From the NCBI RefSeq assembly GCF_030052815.1, contig NC_079496.1, positions 79,535,652 through 79,599,651 of the forward strand: a stretch of 64,000 nucleotides of DNA, in the 5' to 3' direction. The stretch is from Hevea brasiliensis (taxonomy: Eukaryota; Streptophyta; Magnoliopsida; Malpighiales; Euphorbiaceae). Positions 32,813-46,054 of the stretch are shown here, piece by piece. A program made the translations under genes and the position numbers. The notes under the pieces were generated by a model. It was not told the DNA's origin and did no database searches. It saw only the letters and a list, made by a program, of their open reading frames with translations. Positions within the stretch are counted from its first letter, which is position 1; every line of letters starts with the position of its first letter.

Positions 32813-34707
32813 TGGTGCACAACATACTAAAATATTCTTTATGCAGAATTTAAATCACATTTATTCAAAAATTGGACTGAGCATGAGAGTTAAACACGAA
32901 ACATGAATTATGAGATTTTAATCCAAACAATTTCATTTTGAAGTGTCAAAACTAATTTCATAAAACCCACAGTTATATCATGCCATTCAAAACAAATATA
33001 ATCTCAATAGCCAAAGGCTAAGGGGAAGTCACATTACAAGGCTAGCTAGCTCAAATATATGGGAACCCATTCTTTTTCTTCTTCTACTGGCACACACCTC
33101 AACACTTTAGCCAGAGAAGGAATCAAAATTCGAAACTGATTACACCCACTAGTCATGCTAGTGAGGTGTTCAAATATATGGTCATGACACTGTGGCTTCA
33201 AAACTTATCTTAACAATTTACTAAACATTGTAATTTAAAATATATACAAATAACTTCCAACAATTTAAATCAAAAACACCATAAATACTTCATCATAGTA
33301 ATGTAACAATTCAATATTTCAAATTATTCAAAACAATATGCAAAAGAGAATTTACAAAAATTCTACGTTGTGCACAAACCTTAAGCGAGTCACCTCTTGG
33401 CCTTGACTCGATTCTTCGGGTTCTTTCCCGGTGTTCCTTTCCACTGAAACACACAGTTTCACAGTGTTTTAGTACCATAACTTAAAATAAATCCAAAAAT
33501 AAATTTAATTTCACTTTTACCTAACCTTAATGTGCTAAACTTGAGGTTCTTTAAAATTTGTGTTTTGGGTTACTATTCACGCCACTATTCAAGTCAATTT
33601 GTTGACTTTCTAAGGGTTAATTGGTATGGGAATTCTAACTTCACCCACATACCACATTTTGGTTACTAAATTTGTTGGTTTTGGTTGGTTACTCAAATTC
33701 TAAGTCTTTTAGGCAAATTTGCAAATTTTGAGTTTTGGTGTCTTAAGTTGCACTATTCCATTAGTCACTTTGCTATTAGAATTTGGCAAAACTTCCTTCA
33801 TAGAAAATGTTCCCTATTGTCTTAAGTTTTTTTCTCCTTTTTTAATCACTCCATTTGGAGTTTTTCAGCTCAAGTTATAGCCATTTGAATCATGGCTGCC
33901 AGATTGGACTTAACCCAGATTTCTGGGCACCAAACTGGTTTTGGCAGTTTTAGGTTACTAACTTTGGGTGGCCAAATGACTTGGTTAATGGCATAATTTG
34001 GATTTGTGTTCTTCATGAAAGTTTTAGGTCTATCCCTCAACTGTCCACTGGTAAAATTTCAGTCATTTAGACGTGCCTAGCTCAAGTTATGGCCAAATGA
34101 ACAAACACTGTTCATTTGGTCATTTTTGTACAGGTCAGACTGAGAAAATCCGGATTTGGTCAATTTGTTCACTAGGTTTTGGTCACTTTTTGGGCATGAT
34201 TCCTAAATGAAAATTGTGTCATCTTATGTCTATTTTCATTCCCAATTGGTCTCATAATTGGACTTGTAAATTTTCAGTTTTGGTCCCTTAAAGGGACCTT
34301 GGTCCTGCTGCTAGTAGCATGACCACATTCAATCCGAATTTAAACTCAATTCAAATACTTCCAACACACTTCATTTGGTCACAAATGATCATTTCTCACC
34401 TCAAAATAGGTCAAACACATCATTTCCCAATTTCTCACATTTTTGCCTCTTAAACCCTAAGTGTCCAAAACCCTAGTTCACCCATTTATTGCATTTAACC
34501 AATTCAATGCCTATATACAAGCTTCTTCAACCCAATCAAGCTCACATACACTTTTAAATCCACCAAATTCATGCATACGTATATCAAAACCCTAGTTGAC
34601 AGAAATTCAACTTGGTCCTTCACAATTGTTTTTATTTCATTTCTTTAATTTCTAAGTTACTTTAAGCTACGAACACAACTAATAAACTCTAATTTTCAAA
34701 TTAGATT

Positions 34708-35040
34708 GCTTACCTCCACTTGGATTTGAATTCTCCAATTTCTTCCCTTGTCTCCCTTTCTTTCCTTCTTATACCTTCTTGTTGATGGTGAATTAGGAGT
34801 TTTTGAGGGTTTAGGGTTGCAACTTATGGAACAAAATCAAGTAATTCAAGCTTTAAAAGCTTGTTAATGGAGGTTGATCAATGGTGAGTTATGGGAAGAA
34901 GGGCTGCCGATTTAGGTGAGGAAGAAGGTAAATGGTTTTTTTTTCAATTTTTTTATGATTTTATGTCTTATTATGTGTTGGTGACTTGGTCAAAAAATGT
35001 GGGAAAAATTAATTGGATTTTGACATTATAATTGATGTCA
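34708..35040 (-). promoter_or_regulatory. L1 3' LTR promoter inverted repeat, leader and splice-donor-like site
   Basis: TGACATTATAATTGATGTCA (35021-35040). On the - strand GGAG|GTAAGCA has its GT at 34713-34712, 889 bases into the LTR. Confidence 0.55.
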
Positions 35041-35601
35041 TCCATGATGTAATAATATGTTTCTTTTCTTTTCTCTTTTTTTTTAAATTTTTCTTTAGTT
35101 CTTTAATTTAATTCTTAATCCCAAAATTTTCTTTTCTCCGATTTTATTTGACAGTTAGGTCAAGAGTCAGCTCTCGGGGTCAATTGACCAAATTGCCCCT
35201 CACCGGTTCAACTCGGTTTGTAAATAATTTAATATTTCTTCTGGCTCCCTGACCTAATTATTTGACTGGCTTAACAACCTTTTTCCGTGATTTTCTCTTT
35301 TCCATTGTGTTCGCAATAGTCCTACGGACCGCAGTGTCACATTTTACGGTTTGAAATTTGAGTTTAAATCGACTTCGCAATCCTTCCCGAGAAGGTCACC
35401 CATCGTTGTGACTCTCGGCTCATTTAACTTTTTATGTTATGTTTTTCTTATTTATACTTAACTATTTGGCAATTACTAATTATTTGGGTTTAAGGCTTAT
35501 CTGGTTGTCTTAAGTGTGGTTCTAATCCCTTTAGTTGTCCAGACCGACACCGGTCACCAGAATAGTGAAATATACCAGGCTATGCAAATGGGGGTGTTAT
35601 A

Positions 35602-35638
35602 ATTCTCCCCCCTTAAAATAAATTTCGTCTCGAAATTT
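35602..35638 (-). other. polypurine tract and pre-PPT inverted repeat of L1
   Basis: On the - strand AAATTTCG-aga-CGAAATTT (35620-35638) is followed by TTTTAAGGGGGGAGAAT up to the LTR. Confidence 0.85.
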
Positions 35639-35647
35639 TTCCTAGTA

Positions 35648-36955
35648 TCATTCTCTGAACAGCTGTGGGTGCTATCTCCTCGTGTCCTCCTCTCGTTCCC
35701 AAGTAGCTTCTTGGCCCGTATGATAGTTCCACAGCACTTTCACTAACGGTATCTACTTATTCCGTAGCTACTTCACCTCATAAGCCAGAATCTCTATGGG
35801 TTCTTCCTCATATGTGAGGTCTGGATTCACTTCAATTTCCTCTACTGGTAGTACATGAGATGGGTCTGATCTATACCTCCTCAACATGGACACATGAAAG
35901 ACATTATGTATCTTCTCTAACTCTGGAGGTAGTGCCAACCGATATGCCAAAGGACCCACTCTTTCCAGAACCTCATATGGCCCAATGAAATGAGGGCTCA
36001 GTTTCCCCTTCCTGTCGAATCTCATAATTCTCTTCCAAGCAGAAACCTTGAGGAATACTTTCTCACCCACTGCATACTCAATATCTCTTCTCTTTAAATC
36101 AATATAGGACTTCTGACGGTCTGATACAGTCTTAAATCGATCTCTGAACACCCTGATCTTCTCCTCAGTTTGCTGAACAATTTCGGGTCCAATCATCTTT
36201 CTTTCACCCATGTCATCCCAACACAACGGGGTTCTACATTTTCTTCCATACAAAGCTTCATATGGAGGCATCCCAATGCTTGATTGGTAGCTGTTGTTGT
36301 AAGCAAACTCAATCAAAGGCAAGTGTGTGTCCCAACTACCCTCAAATTTAATCACACAAGCCCATAGTATGTCCTCCAAGATCTGAATTACCCTCTCAGA
36401 CTGGCCATCTGTCTGTGGGTGGAATGCAGTACTGAAGTTCAATCTAGTTCCTAGGGCTCTCTGAAGACTACCCCAGAATCTAGAAGTGAACCTAAGATCT
36501 CTGTTTGATACGATGGATACTGGCACTCCATATAGTCTCATAATCTCATCAATGTACAACCTGGCCAATCTTTCTAAACTGTAGTCCATCCGAACTGGCA
36601 AAAAATGAGCAGACTTGGTCAGTCTGTCAATAATGACCCATACTTCATCGTGACTCTTCTGTGTCCTCGGAAGTCCCATCATAAAATCCATCGTTATTCT
36701 CTCCCATTTCCATTCTGGTACTGGTAGTGGATGTAACAACCCAGCGGGTACTTGATGCTCTGCCTTCACTTGCTGACAAGTTAGGCATTTGAAAACAGAC
36801 TTTGCCATATCTCTTTTCATACCCATCCACCAGTAATGCTACTTTAGCCCTCTATACATTTTTATGCCACTAGGGTGCATGGCAAAAGGAGACTCATGTG
36901 CTTCCTTCAAAATGATCTGTCTCAAATCAACATCATTAGGAACACACATTCTGCC
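35648..36955 (-). pseudogene. L1 pol: integrase, GPY module and chromodomain
   Basis: A 352-codon frame (36826-35768) covers most of it. From the 5' side it shows the end of the zinc-binding segment (FKCLTCQQVKAEHQ), the first catalytic Asp (ITMDFMMGLP), the second catalytic position as VSNRDLRFTS, and the Glu in GQSERVIQ. The second position is Asn where relatives have Asp (SDRDPRF), so strand transfer should be lost. There is no intron-like insert here: IQILEDILW is continuous. The GPY module is FIGPYEVLERVGPLAYRLALP. The chromodomain part (VKVLWNYHTGQEATWERE) lies past 35768 and is broken by stops. A stop also splits the zinc segment near 36840. Confidence 0.93.
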
Positions 36956-38365
36956 CTAGTGTAGCAGTAGACCATCATCTCTAACTAAGAACTCATGTTT
37001 CTTGCCCTGTCTGACTTCTTCCAACAGCTTCTGATACCTTTCATCATTCTGAGTAGCCATTCTAATATGATCAATTAACACTGGCTGTACATGCCATGCA
37101 ACTGCTATCTGCCCGTCATCATTAATCTCTAAGCTGGGATGCAATGATCTTAACTCATGTACCATAGACAAAGGAGTAACCCATAGACTTGCCATAGTCT
37201 TGCAACTTAAGGCGTCAGCCACCACATTAGCTTTACCTGGATGATAGTCTATTAGACAATCATAGTCTTTTATCAACTCTAACCATCTCCTCTGTCTCAA
37301 ATTCAACTCTTTCTGGGTGCCCAAATACTTCAAACTCTTATGATCTATGTAGATGTAACACTTTTCCCCATACAAATAGTGTCTCCGGATCTTAAGAGCA
37401 AACACAATAGCTGCAAGCTCCAAATCATGTGTTGGATAATTCCTCTCATGCGGTTTCAGCTGGCGTGATGCATAAGTAATGAAATTTCGATCTTGCATCA
37501 ATACACAGCCTAACCCATTATGAGAAGCATCACTATAAGCTGTGTATTCTTTACCCGGAGTAGGTAAGGTCAGGACTGGAGCTTCAGTCAAATATTTCTT
37601 TAATTCATCAAAACTCTATTGGCATTTATCCGTCCACTAAAATTTCACATCTTTTCGAAGTAACTTGGTCAATGGAGATGCCAACATTCAAAATCCCTTC
37701 ACAAATCGACGGTAGTATCCAGCTAACCCCAGAAAACTGCGAATCTCTGTAATATTCCTGGGTGGCCTCCAATTAAGGACAGCTTCTATCTTACTTGGAT
37801 CTACCTTGATGCCCTCAACTGATACTACATGCCCCAAGAAAGATATTTCTTTCAGCCAAAATTCACACTTTGATAATTTGGTGTATAGTTATTTCTCTCT
37901 CAAAGTCTGCAATATAATCCACAGATGTCTATCATGCTCTTCTGCATTCCTCGAATAGACCAATATATCATCAATAAATACCACAACAAACTGGTCGAGG
38001 TATGGTCTAAAGATCGTGTTCATTAGATCCATAAAAGCAGCCGAAGCATTAGTTAACCCGAATGGCATGACCAAGAACTCATAATGGCCATAACGGGTTC
38101 TAAAGGCAGTTTTAGAAATACTCTGCTCTTGTACTTTTAGCTGATAATAACTTGATCTCAGATCAATTTTAGAGAACACAGCTGCACCCCTCAATTGATC
38201 AAACAAGTCATCAATATGGGGCAATGGGTATCTGTTCTTTATTGTCACCTTATTCATTTGTCGACAATCAATGCACAAGCGGAGAGTGCCATCCTTCTTC
38301 TTTGCAAACAACACTAGCGCTCCCCAAGGTGACACACTAGGGCGGATAAAGCCCTTGTCAAGCAA
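36956..38365 (-). pseudogene. L1 pol: reverse transcriptase and RNase H
   Basis: RT copies the element RNA into DNA; RNase H removes the template. The frame shows [14 protein letters not shown], then [15 protein letters not shown], the catalytic FIDDILVYS, and a stop after QTLREK at 37889. The same frame continues with stops through [15 protein letters not shown]. From 37591 it is open again through RNase [26 protein letters not shown] (Thr changed to Ile before the catalytic Asp) and VVADALSCK (Arg changed to Cys). The usual LCIDYRQ reads LCIDCRQ. There are no indels in this stretch: all breaks I read are single-base stops, so it looks genuinely old rather than misread. Confidence 0.92.
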
Positions 38366-38368
38366 TTC

Positions 38369-39051
38369 TTACAACTGCACTTTTAGCTCTTTCAATTCTG
38401 CAGGTGCCATTCTATATGGCGTTATGGAGATTGGGTCCACACCAGGAATAACATCAATCTCAAACTGCACCTCTCTTTCTGGAGGTAATCCTGGCAATTC
38501 ATCAGGAAACACATCCGGAAAGTCACATACAGTAGGGATGTCCCTCAGTGCTGGACTCACCACTTGGGTGTCTATCACATGTGCCAAATATGCTTCATAC
38601 CCCTTTCTGATCATCATTCTGGCTAGTGCAACCGAAATGATGTTTGATGGCAGTAAATGCCTCTCCCCATGTATTATCACATCACCGTACAAAGGGAGAC
38701 CAAAAGTGACTGTCTTCAGTCTACAGTCAATCATAGCGTGATGCCTGGCTAACCAATCCATGCCCAAGATGATATCATAATCTCTGAAGGGCATTTCAAT
38801 CAAATCTGACAGAAAAACATGTCCTTGGATCACCAAAGGACAGTCTCTATAGATTCTGTTTACCCGAACCTCTTGTCTTGACGGACTAGTTACTAGCACT
38901 TCAAAACCATTTGGACACATGGAACATCAAGTGAACTGACTATGCTAGCACTAACTTATGAATGGGTTGAACCCGGATCAAACAACACAAATACTTCTTG
39001 ATCAGAGATAAAGAATGTACCAGCTACAACATCAGAAGTCTCAGCCTCTTC
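38369..39051 (-). pseudogene. L1 pol: aspartic protease and start of RT linker
   Basis: The protease active site is readable as LFDPGSTHS near 38985-38960, in the gag frame but after a TGA that closes gag at 39052. It is followed at once by a TAA and a frame change at ~38915. The open stretch from 38920 contains CPLVIQGHVFLSDLIEMPF and ILGMDWLARHHAMIDC, the typical end of the protease of this group. It then runs through [15 protein letters not shown] and PISITPYRMAPAELKELK to a TAA at 38369. Pol was probably one frame with gag before decay. Confidence 0.9.
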
Positions 39052-40305
39052 TCATTGTCTTATTGTGTAGACTTTGGCTGAAGCACTTTGTTGTGCTGAC
39101 TGACCAACAGTACCTTGACTGCCTAAAGCAGTGCCTCTACCTCTACCTCTTCCTCTGCCAACAGGTTGTGAACTTCTAAAAGCAGGACTCTGAATAGATC
39201 CTTCTGCAGTCATAGGAGCTGGACTGTATCTAGGAGCATTAGTGCAGTCTTTAGCAAGATGGCCCTTGCCTCCACAGTTAAAATAAGCTCCAGTAGCCCA
39301 ATAGCATTCTCCACCATGAATCTTGCCACAAGTCTCATAGGGGCGGGCAGGATATGAACCCCTGCTCGACTGCTGACCAGACCTAGGGGGTCTCTGTCCA
39401 GAGAATCTGCCCCTTTCAAATCTTCCACCTCGACCTCTGCTAGGTCCACCAAATTTCTTTCTCTTCCCAAAAGTACCACCAGAACTTGGCTCTACTGACT
39501 TTTCTCCCTTGTCTTTCTCTGATTTCTCAACTTTTTTTGATTTTTCTTTTACAGGTGTTGCTTCTGATTCAATCCTTTCTAGCTCAAGTGCTTGAGAGAT
39601 GAGCTCTGAGAAGTTGCTGTGCCTGAATCCCACAACTTGCATCGTCAAACTGGGCTTCAAACCAGTCGCAAATCTCTTGCACCTTTCCTTGCTGGTAGAA
39701 AGGAGACTCCCAGCATAGTGGCTTAAGCGGGAGAACTCCCTCTCATATTCTGTCACTGATCTGTTTCCTTGTTTCAAACTCAGAAATTCTTGTAACTTTT
39801 GATCCACATATGCGTCTAGGACATATTTTTGTCTGAATTCTCTGATGAAGTCATCCCAGGTCAGTACAGGTGGTTCAGCTAAGCTATGGGGGATGGTCTT
39901 CCACCAATCATACGCATCCCCTTGCAGTAGCGACACAGAATATTCAAACTTCAGTTCATCTTGGCAATGAAGCTTCTTAAATACTCTATCCATCCTTTCA
40001 AGCCATTGCTCTGCCTCTAAAGGGTCCACTGTACCCTTAAATTTTATAGCCCCAAACTTTAATAACTTATCATACTGTCTGGCTGGAGGCAGTGGTTGTG
40101 CCACAGGTGTCTGGGGTGGAGCTTGAGCAGGCATACCCCCAGCCATTTGTTGAAACATCACAGTCATCTACTGTGCAAACTGTGCAGAAAACTGCGGCAT
40201 TTGTGGGGCTGGTGCTATTGACCCACTGACATTCTGTAGAGCCGGGGCTTCCCCTTGTGCCTCAGCTTCAACAGATTGCTTGATTGAGCAATCCCCTTCT
40301 TCCAT
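39052..40305 (-). pseudogene. L1 gag (capsid and nucleocapsid)
   Basis: Gag forms the virus-like particle and packages RNA. I place the start at the ATG at 40305, because an acceptor-like site lies six bases upstream, as in L2. An in-frame TAG at 40170-40168 (most simply CAG to TAG) breaks it. The 371-codon frame from 40167 carries the capsid region (FKGTVDPLEAEQWLERMDR, YDWWKTI, WDDFIREFRQKYV, EYEREFSRLSHYA, CKRFATGLKP). A basic Gly/Arg-rich linker and the zinc-knuckle region follow. The knuckle reads YFNCGGKGHLAKDC, with Tyr in place of the first Cys of CX2CX4HX4C, so zinc binding should be impaired. It ends at a TGA, with the protease following in the same frame. Confidence 0.93.
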
Positions 40306-40330
40306 TTCAGTCTGAAATTAGGGTATCTCC
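40306..40330 (-). promoter_or_regulatory. acceptor-like site before the L1 gag ATG
   Basis: On the - strand TACCCTAATTTCAG|ACTGAA precedes ATG. The AG is at 40313-40312. Confidence 0.45.
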
Positions 40331-40472
40331 TGAACAAATAACACAAGGAGATTTCCCTCCGTTAGTTCATATTTATGATGTAATGCACTGTATGTAACAA
40401 ATATGGACATTGAGCAGGTGTACTTAACAAGGAAAGACACAAATTCTCAAGTTAAAACATACTTAAAAATTT

Positions 40473-40484
40473 ACTCTGATACCA
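40473..40484 (-). other. primer binding site of L1
   Basis: On the - strand TGGTATCAGAGT, one change from the usual TGGTATCAGAGC, eight bases after the LTR end. Confidence 0.9.
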
Positions 40485-41183
40485 CTAAAAGATGTCACAC
40501 CTTACCCCTCTGTAAGGCATAAAATGATCTTGTAGAATACCTAATGAACTACCGAATTTCACCTACCGATAACTCATTAAGTACCCTACAAGGGATTTTA
40601 AAACAATTTTCTTACTTTTATAAATGGTGAGCATTTTCTAATAGGTATTAAAATCATTTATTCAAAGTTTTAAAACTAGTAAAATTTTTTTGCTCATTTT
40701 GTTTTTTTCGTAAATTTTATAAAAATTTCGGCAGAGTGCTATCTGTATTTTGAGAAAACAGTTCTTCAAATACCTGTAAAAAGCACTTCTAATAATTATC
40801 TCAACAATTTCAACAACTCCACAACAATCCCAACCAATTTCTCAAGTTTCAAAATTCAACAATCATCAAAATACTATCAATCAATTTCATTCAAATTAAA
40901 ATAAAATATTTCCATTCATATTTCATTAAGGATAAAACAATTTATATACATCATACTAAAATTTTACATCAGAAAAATCCAAACTAAAATTTTTTACAAA
41001 CTTTATCCAAGCTTTGTACAAGCTGCTTAAGACCAATTTTACATGTCCATACAATTACGTGTATTACATACATCAAAATAAATATTTATAATCAGGGTAT
41101 AACTTATACCTGATATAACTTCAAGGTAAGTTGCTCCACAATCCTCAACAGCTCACTCTGCTGCTCCTCTAGTCTCTAAATCT

Positions 41184-41223
41184 GCGATAGCAATAACAGC
41201 CATCGCTGAGTACTAGGACTCAG
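41184..41223 (-). other. twin hairpin in L1 5' LTR
   Basis: GCGATAGC..GCCATCGC (41184-41206; eight pairs, one a wobble) and CTGAGT..ACTCAG (41206-41223). Confidence 0.7.
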
Positions 41224-43110
41224 TGGTGCACAACATACTAAAATATTCTTTATGCAGAATTTAAATCACATTTATTCAAAAATTAGACTGAGCATGAGAG
41301 TTAAACACGAAACATGAATTATGAAATTTTAATCCAAACAATTTCATTTTGAAGTGTCAAAACTAATTTCATAAAACCCACAGTTATATCATGCCATTCG
41401 AAACAAATATAATCTCAATAGCCAAAGGCTAAGGGGAAGTCACATCACAAGGCTAGCTAGCTCAAATATATGGGAACCCATTCTTTTTCTTCTTCTACTG
41501 GCACACACCTCAACACTTCAGCCAAAGAAGGATTCAAAATTCAAAACTGATTACCCCCACTAGTCATGCTAGTAAGGTGTTCAAATATATAGTCATGACA
41601 CTGTGGTTTCAAAACTTATCTTAATAATTTACTAAACATTGTCATTTCAAATATACACAAATAAATTCTAACAATTTAAATCAAAAGCACCATAAATACT
41701 TCATCATAGTAATGTCACAATTCAATATTTCAAATTATTCAAAACAATATGTAGAAGAGAATTTACAGAAATTCTACGCTGTGCACAAACCTTAAGCGAG
41801 TTGCCTCTTGGCCTTGACTTGATTCCTCGGGTTCTTTTCCGGTGTTCCTTTCCACTGAAACACACAGTTTCACAGTGTTTTAGTACCATAACTTAGAATA
41901 AATCCAAAAATAAATTTAATTTCACTTTTACCTAACCTTAATGTGCTAAACTTGACGTTCTTTAAAATTTATATTTCGGGTTACTATTCACACCACTATT
42001 CAAGTCAATTTGCTGACTTTCTAAGGCTTAATAGGTATGGGAATTCTAACTTCACCCACATACCACATTTTGGTTACTAAATTTGTTGGTTTTAGTTGGT
42101 TACTCAAATTCTAAGTCTTTTTTTTTAGTTTTAGTGTCTTATGTTGCACTGTTCCATTGGTCATTTTTCTGTTAGAATTTGATAAAACTTTCTTCATATA
42201 AAATGTTTTCTATTGTCTTAAATTTATTCTCCTTTTTTAATCACTCCATTTGGAGTTTTTTTAGCTCAAGTTATAGCCATTTGAATCATGACTGCCGGAT
42301 TGGACTTAACCCAGATTTCTGGGCACCAAACTGGTTCTGGTAGTTTTAGGTTACCAATTTTGGGTGGCCAAATGACTTGGTTAATGGCATAATTTTGGTT
42401 TGTGTTCTTCATGAAAGTTTTAGGTCTATAACTCAACTGTCCACTGGTAAAATTTCAGGTCATTTAGACGTACCTAGCTCAAGTTATGGCCAAATGAACA
42501 AACACTGTTCATTTGGTCATTTTTATACAGGTCAGACTGAGAAAATCCGAATTTGGTCAATTTGTTCACTAGGTTTTGGTCACTTTTTGGGCATGATTCC
42601 TACATGAAAATTGTGTCATCTTGTGTCATCTTGTTTCTATTTTCATTCCCAATTGGTCTCATACCAATTGGACTTGTAAAATTTCAGTTTTGGTCCCTTA
42701 AAGGGACCTTGGTCCTGCTGCCAGTAGCATGACCACATTCAATCTGAATTTAAACTCAATTCAAACACTTCCAACACACTTCATTTGGTCACAAATGACC
42801 ATTTCTCACCTCAAACTAGGTCAAACACATCATTTCCCAATTTCTCACATTTTTGCCTCTTAAACCCTAAGTGTCCAAAACCCTAGTTCACCCATTCATT
42901 GCATTTAACCAACCTATATACATGCTTCTTCAACCCAATCAAGCTCACATACACTTTTAAATCCACCAAATTCATGCATACGTTTATCAAAACCCTAGTT
43001 GACAAAAATTCAACTTGGTCCTTCAGAATTGTTTTTATTTCATGTCTTTAATTTCTAAGTTACTTTAAGCTACAAACACAACTAATAAACTCTAATTTTC
43101 AAATTAGATT

Positions 43111-43445
43111 GCTTACCTCCACTTGGATTTGAATTCTCCAATTTCTTCCCTTGTCTCCCTTTCTTTCCTTCTTATACCTTCTTGTTGATGGTGAATTGGG
43201 AGTTTTTGAGGGTTTAGGGTTGCAACTTATAGAACAAAATCAAGTAAGTCAAGCTTTAAAAGCTTGTTAATGGAGGTTGATCAATGGTGAGTTATGGGAA
43301 GAAGGGCTGCCGATTTAGGTAAGGAAGAAGGTAAATGGTTTTTTTTTTTCAATTTTTTTATGATTTTATGTCTTATTATGTGTTGGTGACTTGGTCAAAA
43401 AATGTGGGAAAAATTAATTGGATTTTGACATCATAATTGATGTCA
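43111..43445 (-). promoter_or_regulatory. L1 5' LTR promoter inverted repeat, leader and splice-donor-like site
   Basis: The inverted repeat lies at 43426-43445. On the - strand GGAG|GTAAGC has its GT at 43116-43115. Together with the acceptor at 40313 this would define a 2.8-kb leader intron. Confidence 0.5.
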
Positions 43446-43814
43446 TCCATGATGTAATAATATGTTTCTTTTCTTTTCTCTTTTTTTTTTATTTTTCTTT
43501 AGTTCTTTAATTTAATTCTTGATCCCGAAATTTTCTTTTCTCCGATTTTATTTGACAGTTAGGTCAGGAGTAAACTCTTGGGGTCAATTGACCAAATTGC
43601 CCCTCGCCGGTTCAACCCGGTTTGCAATAATTCAATATTTCTTTCGGCTCCCTAACCTAATTATTTGACTGGCTTAACAACATTTTTTCGTGATTTTCTC
43701 TTTTTCACTGTGTTCGCAATAGTCCTAAGGACCACGACGTCACATTTTACAGTTCGAAATTTGAATTTAAATCGACTTTGCAATCCTTCCTGAGAAGGTC
43801 ACCCATCGCTGTGA

Positions 43815-43819
43815 CTCTC
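43815..43819. repeat. target site duplication CTCTC of L2 (left)
   Basis: It matches 62721-62725. The joined sequence restores ACTCTC(A/G)GCTCATTTAAC as at 35412. Confidence 0.95.
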
Positions 43820-44444
43820 TGTGACACCCCTTACCCGTGTACAGTATACCCGAGTAAGTAATGCCACACGGTGTACCGGCACACTCTAATATACCTTAAT
43901 TAATTTATATCATGTCTTTGAATATAATTTATGAAACATACATTATTTAAGCCATTTATCGAAAATATTGTTTATTTGAGGTTCCGAAAATTTTATAGAA
44001 AATTCGGCGGAGTACCGGCTAAAAATGGAGAAAACAGTTCTTCGGAACCTGTTAAAAGCACTTCCAAATAATTTTCCAAACAATCCCAACTTCAATTCAT
44101 CAACAAAGTCTCAACAACATTTCAATTTCAGGTCTCAACAACCTTTTCATTTCTCAAACATCCCTTTCTCAGGGTTCTCATATATAAACAACAATTAAAT
44201 ATTCAAATTACTCCCATACATAACCATAAATCTTTATTATTTACATGGACCTCAAAATACATTACATAAATCACAAATACATATGAGAAAATAAAAATTT
44301 AATTACAAAATGACAAAATGACATCTAGTGTCCTACCAATGCACTGCAGGTGACGAGGTGACACGGACATCGCATCTTGAATCGCAGGATGGACTCACCC
44401 AGTCTGTGGTCTACTGGGCTCACGATCGGGATCTCCAGTACCTA

Positions 44445-44482
44445 CGCGTGGCAAAAGCAACGCGCTAAGCAATAATGCTTAG
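44445..44482 (-). other. twin hairpin in L2 3' LTR
   Basis: CGCGT..ACGCG (44445-44464) and CTAAGCA..TGCTTAG (44465-44482). Confidence 0.7.
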
Positions 44483-46054
44483 TGGTGCAATAATATAATA
44501 AAAGAAAATAGCAAGAAAATAAATGTGTATAGAATGTGTATGCTTTCTTTGTTTGGTATTGGTATATTCATTTTTTTCATTATCGTTGTTCAATTTTATT
44601 CATTTGGTTGCCCAAGTAACCTACACTAGATGACTGACTGATCGATAACGGGTAACCGCACTGGGTACCTAGTACCTCGGTCACACCATCGGTCACATAT
44701 GCATCTCCGGTGTGCATGAGCGGCTAACAATGTCGTAAGGTAATATCGTGCACAAGGCCAAGTCTCAATACAAAGTCGAATGGCTAAAAGCCATGAAATC
44801 ACTGAATGGCATATTGCCATGTGCGATCGCTAATCGAACCCTATTGGCATGCCAAACTATCCAAACCAATCTTGTTAGGTATACTAGGGCATTTGAAACT
44901 TTTAAATTCTTCAATTTGTGAATTTCAAATTTTTGGTGTCACTATTCATCTTATTGGTCAACAAAAATGTTGACTTTTAGAATAAAAATATGTACATTGA
45001 CTTTGGCACTCCCAACATACCACATTTGGCATTCCAAACTTGTTGGCATTAAGCATTTATACCATTTCAAAGTTTAAACCAACACAAGCAGAATTTTCAG
45101 TTTTTGTGAGTTAACTTCACTATTCCATTGGACACTGTTGCTGTGAGAATTTGAAGAAATGTAAAACATGAAAGTTGTTCCTTATTTTGTCTAGTTGAAT
45201 TTCCTTTTTTGAATCACTCCATTTGGAGTTTTGTAACTCCAGATATGGTCCAAAAACCACAGCTGGCTGGATTCCCATTCTGCAAAAATTACCATATCTA
45301 CAGTAACATGAACAGTGACTTCCACTGCCATTTGGGTTAGGTTCTGGCCATAATTTGGGGTAGGTTCCTTCATGAAAGTTGTTTTTCTATGTCTTAACTT
45401 GTTTCTGTAAAAATTTCAGGTCAATTGACCATATCTACAGTGAGTTATGGCCAAATGAACAGTTACTGTTCATTTGGTCAATTCTCAGAATCGATTCTGG
45501 TATCCGGATTGGGGCCAAGTTTTGGTCCTCTTGATTTGGTCTTTTGGGCATGGTTTCTTCAGCAAAAATGTGCCATTATAAGCCTAGTTTCATGTCCAAT
45601 TGGACCAACACAGCCAAAGTTATGGCTGTGTAATTGGACTGAAATCTCAGTCCATTGCTGCTGTCCTAGGGTAGCTTACTCCTTCTCTTTGCAATCCTAT
45701 TTTTCAGTCCAAATTGTGCTCAACTTACCTAAAATAGTCACTAATTGACCATTAAAAAGTTCTCTAACAATTTCCTAAGCCAAGTCACATTTTCACCTTT
45801 CCTAAACCCTAATTCAATTTCATGATTTATGCCATTTACCTTGGTTAGCTACTAATGCATTACTCATATGTTTATAACTTCAAACATGGTTTCTATTTCA
45901 CTTCAAGCTCATCAAAAACACTCCTACATATTCCTTTACTAGGGCAGCTGAAATTCAAGTGCTCATACACATAGGTTTTTGTTCATTTAAATTACAAGTC
46001 TTACTAAGTTCAAGTCCAAAATCATGAAATTTAAGAGTTTTATGTTTATAGTTG

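Larger units (their letters stand above)
32093..35601 (-). mobile_element. 3' LTR of L1, 3509 bases
   Basis: On the + strand it starts TGTCACACC and ends GTGTTATA (CA changed to TA at the end). It contains the twin hairpin (32775-32812), three degenerate units (33800-34280), the donor-like site (34708-34717) and the promoter inverted repeat (35021-35040). Confidence 0.93.
40493..43819 (-). mobile_element. 5' LTR of L1, part 1
   Basis: It is parallel to the 3' LTR with a few small indels, and is interrupted at CTCTC by L2; the remaining 185 bases lie at 62726-62910. It contains a better-preserved twin hairpin (41184-41223), the donor-like site (43111-43120) and the inverted repeat TGACATCATAATTGATGTCA (43426-43445). 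Confidence 0.93.

Noticed and set aside
38271..38741. 156-codon + strand open frame
   Set aside because: It lies opposite the L1 RT and protease region, so it is antisense shadow only.
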